A DNA stretch of 34,441 nucleotides. Source: Folioceros fuciformis. Lineage: Eukaryota > Anthocerotophyta > Anthocerotopsida > Anthocerotales. This document shows positions 27,916-34,441 of this stretch, in pieces. The stretch's first letter is position 1; the number at the start of each line of letters is the position of its first letter. Under the pieces are notes generated by a model. That model made no database searches. It worked only from the letters and a program-made list of their open reading frames with translations, and was not told where the DNA came from. Location: NCBI GenBank assembly GCA_049999805.1, contig JBNGIO010006328.1:49185-83625 (forward strand), in the 5' to 3' direction. A program made the translations under genes and the position numbers.

Positions 27916-29257
27916 ATGGCTTGCGGAAGTAGTGTTGTGAAGACAGCACCTGCGTTTTCTGCACTTCATTCGGTCACTGGGAGGGGGAACAAGGGGAATG
28001 GGTTCTGGCAGCACAGGAGCTGGTTGCTTGGACAGAAGTGGAGGGGAATGGTGTTGTCATCTGGCAGATCAAGTAGGGCCAGGATGCCTGCTGCCCCTGT
28101 CAATGTGACGGTTGGTTTCTCCAATACATCAGCGGAGGCTCTGCAGTCTGAATTCGGGTGCGAAGGGGTGCGATTCCTGGAGGTGGCAGGGCTGACCATC
28201 ATCGAGCTCAAAGTAGAGAATGGAAGCAGTGCTAGGATGGTGCTGCCTGGAGCACAAATCACGTCCTACAAGCCGGTGAGGTGGCACGGCGGGCGTGAGG
28301 AGTTGCTGCACACGGTGTTGGACAGGGGAGATGGCGAGGAAGAGGAGGCTGAGATACGAGGTGGAGTTGGATTGTTTTTCTCCGAGGAGGATGGGCCTGC
28401 TGGTTCTATCTTCTGTTTGTCTGGGGATCAGAGGAGCTGGAAGGTGGATGAAGTCACCCCACGTCCTGGAGATTATGTTCAGGTGGGACATGTGCTTGCT
28501 TGGCTGCTTGTCATGGGAGCAGAGTATTGACATGGTGTGTGTTTGGCAGGTCATACTGTCTTGCTGCCATAGTTGGCAGGCTTCAGAGCTCAAGGATGCA
28601 TCACTAGCCTTCCGGTATGTGGTGACCCTCTCGCAGTCGTCACTCACCTCCGCGTTGGTGGTGTCCAATGTGGGCCGTGTGCCAGTGAGCTTCACTGGGG
28701 CAATAGTGAATCACTTCGGGTTGAACTCTCTGCGGGGTGTCTTTGGCATGGGGTTGCAAGGGAGTCGTTATCAGTCATTCCCATTTCCGCCTCAGGACGA
28801 CGAGCTCCCCAGTTGGCCTCGACTCTGGGGCATCACGTCAGAGGAACGAGCGGTCTCGGACTCAGACTCGTGGGAAGAAGAGAAATCCCAAGACACTGTG
28901 TTGAGTATCGGGATGAACAGACTCTTCAGTCAAGTCTCCAAGCTTGCCCTCATCGACAGGGTACGTAGGAACCTCTATCTATTTCAGCTCTGCTTGCTTA
29001 CGCAAGTATGCTGTGACATGCGGTTGTGGTGTGCCTGTGTCCAGGGGAAAAGACGAACAGTCATCGTCCATGCCATGGGTTTCGAAGATTTCCAGTTGTC
29101 CAATCCTGGGGTTGAGGATTCCAGAGGGGAGTTCATGCAATTTGACAAGAATGAATTTGACCAATTCATATGCTGTGGGCCTGCTCAAGCCTACCAGCCA
29201 CTGGTTCTAAATGCAGGAGAGCAATGGAGAGCAGCTCAGAAGATCGAGTTCAGCTGA
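27916..29257 (+). CDS. PNSB2: PnsB2/NDF2-family protein (chloroplast NDH subcomplex B, mutarotase-like fold), 3 exons
   Basis: Exons 27916-28482, 28550-28960 and 29045-29257 give 396 residues (introns 67 and 84 bp, GT-AG). The first 60 or so residues are Ser/Arg-rich with almost no acids, like a chloroplast transit peptide. The body has VENGSSARMVLPGAQITSYK, RYVVTLSQSSLTSALVVSN and a C-terminus with FICCGPAQAYQPLVLNAGEQ. This pattern matches the NDF2/NDF5 group, relatives of apospory-associated protein C and glucose-6-phosphate 1-epimerase that have become structural subunits of the NDH-photosystem I supercomplex in cyclic electron flow. The family call is from remembered similarity. NDF5 or another mutarotase-like plastid protein is the main alternative. 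The open frame extends 5' to 27847, but only through a TTG. ATG 27916 is the first. Confidence 0.72.
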
Positions 29258-29738
29258 AGAACCGGGTTTGATGAAGCGTGTGCCTTTTGAAGGCTTTTGA
29301 GGAGTGTGCCGGGCTTCTGGTTCCTCTCCAGCAAAACATGCCCTCGTGTCCGGTGAGTACAGGATGTCGGATGATAGTGCTGTTGACATAAGTTTGAGTA
29401 TCTCGGAGTAGTCACCGACGGGGGTCAGTACTCGTCTGGTATTGCAGGCTCCGGAGCGGCGAAGGCCCTAATTATATCCTGGCACATCATTTTTGCCCCT
29501 GAGATTCCAAGATCTCGTGTTGAGAGCTTCGGGGTTCTTTCAATGTTGGGAGTTCAAGGCTTGCTGGTACTTGTTGTCATCCCACCAAAGATTCGCATTG
29601 TAACCAAAATGGCAATTTCAGGATGCCTTTGAAATCAGGCACAACACCCTGGACGCTGCTATCTAGAGACTGCCCATCCACAAACAACTACCAGCACACA
29701 AGCGGGTAGGGGCATGTATGTACAGACAGCCTTTTCTC
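29258..29738. other. Convergent intergenic region
   Basis: This holds the 3' ends of two genes facing each other (PnsB2-like from the left, the LYR gene from the right). I see no further gene. Confidence 0.5.
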
Positions 29739-30326
29739 TCAGGCATTGTCGTCGTCTTCCTTTCCTGACAACATGGAATGAGCTTCAAACATCATGTAGT
29801 TAAAAAGGCCCCTGACGGCACTGCAGAAGCAAAATCATGGAAGTTAGGTCATGAGAACCATCTCAATGAACACCGAGCAACTAGTTGAGATCCACAATGG
29901 CAGAATTGAGACATGGTCGGTGAACTCACGCCTCCTTCTGCTCCTGGATCTTGACGGGATCGGTTTCACACATGTTTCTTCTGAATTGCCATTTCACGAG
30001 AGCAACAAGCTTGTCCCGATTTCCTTGCTGGAAGGCGATCGGGCATCAGCGTCCTCGTCAGACATGGGAGTGGAGCACAGGCAGCTTGTGCACATGACAG
30101 ACATACATAGACGATTATGGGGAGGAAGTCAGTACCTTGTTCCCGAAGTACTCTGCACGTCTGAGACATTCCCGATAGAGCTGCGCCCAAGGCCACAAAG
30201 GAGCGTCAGAAGTGAATCCAAAGAAGCCATTGGTAAAGCATAGCATGTGCATCGTCGCTCAAAATCCGAGCAGTCACAAACGTTTCGAGAGCTCTCAGCA
30301 ATGTACTGAGGTATTGCCGACTGCAT
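29739..30326 (-). CDS. Small LYR-motif protein, 4 exons, 89 aa
   Basis: Exons in reading order are 30326-30282, 30180-30136, 30027-29930 and 29820-29739, all GT-AG, 270 nt in total, in phase from ATG to TGA. The protein starts MQSAIPQYIAESSRN and then carries the LYR tripeptide (residues 16-18) in LYRECLRRAEYFGNK. It continues with a basic helix (KLVALVKWQFRRNM), the conserved-looking CETDPVKI, and VRGLFNYMMFEAHSM, and ends with an acidic tail (GKEDDDNA). LYR proteins are small three-helix mitochondrial factors that bind acyl carrier protein and help build Fe-S clusters and respiratory complexes. Which LYR subfamily this is I cannot say. No separate presequence is apparent. Confidence 0.8.
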
Positions 30327-32366
30327 AGTGAAGACCCCTGCCTCTGAAAGATCGGAGAGCCGCTACCACCCTGATTCCGCCACAAATTTGATCCAGCTAG
30401 AGTCAGAGAGGAATCGGGCCGGGCAAATGAAAGGAGTTTGCCCTAATAATCTTGGCAATGTCACCGCAGGTAGATGGAGAAACGAGCCAGGACAGCAGCT
30501 ACAAGTATGTAGTTCACGTTGTGATGCGTGGGATGCGACGGTCTGATCTTCTGCAACATGGTGATAAAAGAGGCGGGAATAAAGCTCTTACGGGATGGGG
30601 ATACGAGGTTTGTGAGTGGACATGTGTAATGCATCGCATTTGTTTTGGTGGTGTCGGACTTCAGTCTACAAAGCCTCTGTTGGAAAATAAGGAGGACAGC
30701 ACGATATGTGCAAGTCCTTGGCATAGCATGCATGTTATTCTATTTTTCCCTCACAGTGGACAGAACAGACATCAACATGCTAAGGGCTGACAGTTCACTG
30801 CTTCCAGTATCCGACAGGTTGGTGTCCCTGACGTCTCGGTTGGCTTCGCTCATGGCGTTCTCCTTCCAAGAGGTAAGCATGAGCCACTGATGACATAGTT
30901 GTAACGACAGTGAAGGCTTGCTGTTGCCTGCAGCTCGCATGTTTCTGGTTGTGTGCGAGCCAGGCTCTCCAGGCACCAGGTGAACAACGCCTGAGTGCTG
31001 AAGCAGCCGTTGGATACACACACTGGACATGGCCATCCGGTCCGATGGCGAGCAGGTGCTGGTTGCGATAGTACAGTGTGAGAGTTTGTTGGATGGGAGC
31101 ACCCGTTTATCCCTACCTCCTTGATGGGGCTGGAGGACTGATGTTGGCAGAAAGAGCCACAATGAAGCAGGGCATGCCGTAAAGGCAGTGGTCCCTTTCG
31201 TTGGTGAGGTTTATGTGCCAAATCTCGTACGTTGGACATGTCTCAAGTTGGTAAGGTGGAGGTAAAGGCCCCTCGGCCGCGGAAACAGCAGGAGCTGATC
31301 CGGTGACGATGGAAGTGGACGTTTGCCTCAGGAAAACAAACAATATGCGACATTCATGGGGAATATTTATGTGCCAAGTCGCACATGAGCTGTCGTGACC
31401 GCTTTACATGGTGAGAGCATAGCACAAGACCGGCGGGGACTCGGGAGCTTGATGCAGCAAGCATGTGGACAGTTGCAAGCAGCAGCAGGTGATCGGCAGT
31501 GCAGTTAGAGTCGGGAGATGCACACGAGATTTAATGCAGTGCGGCGGTGCTGAGTGGCCCAAGATGACGTCCCCAAGGTGAACGCTCAGCATTGTGCGTT
31601 AGGGTTGGACTGGGCTGGGCTAGCCTGGCCGATATCCTACGCTCCTGCAGCTGTGCTCATCGTGTTCAGAGTCTGCTTGTTTTCAGTTGCAACACTCGGA
31701 CCGAGCAGGCTGGGCCAAGTGTGTCAAGTGCGTCATGCCCCAAGATGCAAATGTTTGTGACGCCACATGAGCTCATCCTCTGCTCTCCTGGAATATTATT
31801 ATGTATGTACATAGCAAGTAGGCCAGGCCCACGGACATACATGTGGTGTAGGTATGTGCGCAGATCATTTTCCGCCCACTCTTTTGATTCAAAGCCTACC
31901 CACCTTGCCAGCAACAGCTACGGCAGTAGCAGGAGCAGCAGGCTGCTGCGGAATGGGAAAGCATGTACTTCCAAATATTGGTGCTGGTGTGATACTGCCT
32001 GCCTTGAAGGCCGGCCGTAATAAGGATGAGACGAGAAGTGGAAGTATGAGGAGTCGGAGGTCGGAGTCGGACGATGATGGGGCAGGGTTGGTGGTGTCGG
32101 CAAACCCCAAGTTACATAACGGTTGCACTTGCACTTGTGCGCTGCAATCTATGGATCCACAGCGTGCAATTATGCCTGTTGGTGACCCCCGGTACTGCTT
32201 ACGGCTTATTAATGAAGAAAGGGGCGGCAAAGTGCGATGCATGATGCTCTCCTCCTCTGAGGTCAGGTCAGGCCAGGGCTCAGAAGAGGCAAAGGCAGGT
32301 TATGGTCCCGTCCTTGCGAAGATGGCAGCTGGATCCATCGGTTTGACTCGGTGGGCGGTGTGCTGC
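30327..32366. other. No convincing gene; one possible exon pair
   Basis: Open frames on both strands are short and lack domains. One splice-like unit on the plus strand is CAG then about 30759-30870 (VDRTDINMLRADSSLLP and SRLASLMAFSFQE) then GTAAGC, followed by a CAG-bordered piece at about 30933-30979. I recognise no family and leave it uncalled. The left end should hold the LYR gene promoter. Confidence 0.35.
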
Positions 32367-32413
32367 CAGTGTGCAGTGTGTGCAGTGTGCAGTGTGTGCA
32401 GTGTGTGCAGTGT
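32367..32413. repeat. GTGTGCA-type minisatellite
   Basis: AGTGTGCAGTGTGTGC-like units repeat about six times in 47 bp. Reading frames through it give Cys/Val- or His/Thr-rich peptides that are by-products of the repeat. Confidence 0.85.
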
Positions 32414-32793
32414 CCACTCCCAAGCCATGGTCACACTCGTGACGCGGCTGGCCCCGGCCCCCAGACACCCCAACCCCATCCATCTCGTCTTCCCCAAAAC
32501 CCGCCCAGATGCCCAAATCGGATCGCATTCATTGGATCCCCAACCCATCCGAGGCTGGCCCAGCCCTAATGGATGGTTGTGGCGTGCATCATCCCGCTTG
32601 ACGGACTCCGTTGCACTTGGCGGCTGGCCTCACGGAATGCATGTGAAAGCATGAGCTCCGGGCCGACCGAGGGTGGAGTGGGAGTCATGACCCGACCCGA
32701 CCCGGCCCGACTGCAGAATTCTGACCCGCCGTGACCTGACGCGCCAATGACCTCCCGTGAGCTGACGCCTATCAGGCCGTGCAGATGCGGCAG

Positions 32794-32859
32794 CAGGTCA
32801 GATCAGGTCAGGTCAGAGCAGGTCAGGTCAGAGCAGGTCAGATCAGGTCAGGTCAGGTC
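32794..32859. repeat. AGGTCA/AGCAGGTCA minisatellite
   Basis: About eleven GGTCA units, some separated by GA, lie in 66 bp (CAGGTCAGATCAGGTCAGGT and onward). Isolated copies recur nearby (for example near 32262 and 33478). Confidence 0.85.
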
Positions 32860-32903
32860 TTGCTGCGGCAAGCAATGCCAAGCCAAGCGAAGCAAGGCGA
32901 AGC

Positions 32904-32915
32904 TTAGGGTTAGGG
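32904..32915 (+). repeat. Two-unit TTAGGG motif (telo-box-like)
   Basis: TTAGGGTTAGGG occurs once. Its complement contains AACCCTAA, the plant telo-box core found in many promoters. It is too short to be a telomere tract. Confidence 0.6.
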
Positions 32916-33893
32916 CTTGGAGTATCGGAGGAGCCCACGGGAGTGGCGATGGATTGCTGTGGCGATGGGTAGGGTAAGGACACGGGGGTTGGAGGAAGCG
33001 GGTGAGCACGGACTCGCATGGCTGGCTGGCTGGCGGGCTGGCTATGGCGTCTCCTCTTCCTCTCCCTCTCCTCCTCTCGAGTCTCTGTCTCTCCCTCACC
33101 CGTGTGCGTCCGACTCCGGGCTCAAGGCTGCTATGGAGGACGTACATATCAACACTCTGGCAAGAGCGGAAAAGACTGAAGGAAATGACAGGAGTGGCTG
33201 GAACTTGAAGAGATGGCTGGAACCTGTGCCTCTGGTGCCGCGGCCGCTGCCGCTGCCATGTGTGTGCAGTGGCTGCAGAGCAACAGAGGTACATGCATCC
33301 ATACTCGTATGTATCTGGCTGCTATGGCCCAGCGTCGAGGTGGTGGCCGTGAAGTTTCGTCGTCAGCGGCGAGGCCGCTCCAGCTCTCCGGCTCCGGCTC
33401 CGGCTCCAGTAGACCCGCTGTCGCTCTTGAGTGGTGACTGGCTGGCTGGCTGGCCGCGCGTTTCCCCACGCCACCAGTCAGGTCAGGGCTCGGGTCGAGC
33501 CGGGTCAGGGCAGGCAGAGCAGGGAAGGGAAGGGCTGCCGTCCATGCATCTTCACGGCCACCGACACGCCATTGCGCTTGCGCAAAACCGAGGGGTACAG
33601 TATTGGATTTTGTTGCAGCAGGGAGACGAGATGCAGGCTGATTTTTAGGGAAGCTGGCCGGGCCCGGGGCCCGGGGCTGGTGCCGGGGCCCGGCGCGGCG
33701 CGGCCCAGCTCGGGCCGGGCCCAGGAAGAGAGCGAGAGAGCTGATCATGGACTGGGTTTGGCCTATGTGATCACAATGGCATGCAAGGCAAGACAAGCAG
33801 GGCGAGGGATGGAGACCCCGGCGCCGGTAAGAAACAAAGGCAGAGGCAGCGCCAGCGCCAGCGCGGCGCTCCGTCAGTCGGTGTCCCTCACAT

Positions 33894-33916
33894 ACACACA
33901 CACACACACACACACA
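33894..33916. repeat. (CA)n microsatellite
   Basis: This is an uninterrupted AC dinucleotide run of about eleven units. Confidence 0.9.
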
Positions 33917-34380
33917 AGACATTATGTACCGCGTTGGCATGACTAGGCTCGCACGAGTGTGTGCGGCAGCGACAGCATTTGGGAGCGGCAGCATTTGGCA
34001 GCGTCTGTCAGCGTTTGGCACGAGCCAAGCTTCCCCACTCTTCCTAACCGCACCAGCAGCAGAGGCAGAGGCAGGGCCCGCGGCCGGGGCAGCGGGAGGG
34101 GCAGGGGCAGGGCATAGGCATAGGCAGAGGCAGAGGCAGAGGGAGGGGCTTCGGTACCCGGGACTTTGCCAGGGGAAAGGTGGAAATTGCAAAGGGGAGT
34201 GCGAGAATTGGGAATTCCTCGAGACTCGGATGCCCCTTGGATTTTTGCGGTTCGAAGCCCGAGCACGTCTCGTCTCGTCTCGTTTCGCCTGGCCTCGTCT
34301 CGTCTCTTCCGTTCCCTTTCCTTCCCTTCCCTTCCCGTCTCGTGGTAGTTGCACTGTTGTGGCTCCCAGTTGAGGCCAAG

Positions 34381-34419
34381 CCCCGCCCCGCCCCGCCCCG
34401 CCCCGCCCCGCCCCGCCCC
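34381..34419. repeat. (CCCCG)7 array, G-quadruplex-forming on the reverse strand
   Basis: Seven CCCCG units plus CCCC run without interruption almost to the window end. The reverse strand has eight G4 runs separated by single C, which meets the usual quadruplex rule (four or more G-runs with short loops). Confidence 0.9.
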
Positions 34420-34441
34420 TTCACCTTTCTCAAGTCCCGCT

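Larger units (their letters stand above)
32640..34441. other. GC-rich, low-complexity region without a supported gene
   Basis: High GC leaves long frames open on both strands, including a reverse-strand frame at 34354-33149. Their products are Arg/Pro/Ala runs dictated by simple repeats, with no domain. The region holds GGCT runs (near 33019 and 33439), CCGGGGCCCGG palindromic sequence (33659-33725), GGCAGA repeats (about 34057-34147) and a pyrimidine tract (34266-34343). It could be a GC-rich promoter area for a gene to the right of the window. Confidence 0.5.

Noticed and set aside
27626-27940. 104-residue plus-strand open frame
   Set aside because: It overlaps the PnsB2-like start in another frame, has no domain and spans the likely TATA box.
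32904-32915. Telomere end
   Set aside because: Only two TTAGGG units occur, inside non-telomeric sequence.
33149-34354. 401-residue reverse-strand open frame in the GC-rich end
   Set aside because: The composition is dictated by simple repeats (Arg/Pro/Ala/Cys-Val runs), there is no domain, and several other frames are equally open. It is a by-product of high GC.
1-34441. CRISPR array, bacterial operons or prophage
   Set aside because: No regularly spaced repeats with unique spacers are present. The spliced genes and retroelements show a eukaryotic nuclear genome.

Overview
The window looks like nuclear DNA from a land plant. My leaning is a seed-free lineage, but the sequence does not fix the species. 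The reasons are a PLS/E-class pentatricopeptide repeat gene, a chloroplast NDH-subunit-like gene, a bacterial-type organellar release factor with a plant-like mitochondrial form, Ty1/copia, LINE and PIF/Harbinger relics, and small GT-AG introns (about 67-157 bp) in every multi-exon gene I could assemble.

Positions 1 to about 11,540 are a pile-up of dead transposable elements. A reverse-strand Ty1/copia gag-protease runs off the left edge (1-1360), with its primer site near 2360. A LINE endonuclease fragment (about 2640-4269) contains an assembly gap. A full-length but dead Ty1/copia element with two LTRs occupies 4270-10051 and carries a nested LTR-plus-leader segment (7376-7814). A reverse-strand gag zinc-knuckle fragment and a PIF/Harbinger transposase relic follow (10160-11256). 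Most premature stops in the copia and LINE frames sit where these families carry glutamine, as expected from CAG/CAA to TAG/TAA decay.

From about 11.8 kb to 30.3 kb the DNA is gene-dense. The genes are: mitochondrial-type peptide chain release factor 1 (+, 10 exons proposed); ubiquitin C-terminal hydrolase UCHL3/UCH3 type (+, 9 exons, 234 aa); a frameshifted kelch-like relic (+); an intronless 863-aa E-class PPR protein lacking the DYW deaminase (+); unrecognised possible exons (+); an intronless 826-aa coiled-coil RING-HC protein with degenerate internal repeats (+); NAA10/ARD1 N-terminal acetyltransferase catalytic subunit (-, 7 exons, 247 aa); a PnsB2/NDF2-family NDH protein (+, 3 exons, 396 aa); and a small LYR-motif protein (-, 4 exons, 89 aa). 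The exon chains for UCH, NAA10, PnsB2-like and LYR keep phase from ATG to stop with GT-AG borders. The release factor does so from its second exon onward.

From about 30.3 kb to the end I see no convincing gene. The last 2 kb is very GC-rich and full of simple repeats: GTGTGCA, AGGTCA, a short TTAGGG pair, CA, pyrimidine tracts and a terminal CCCCG array. The genes do not form one pathway, but several serve organelles (release factor, PPR, NDH subunit, LYR protein) and several serve protein modification or turnover (UCH, RING, NAA10).
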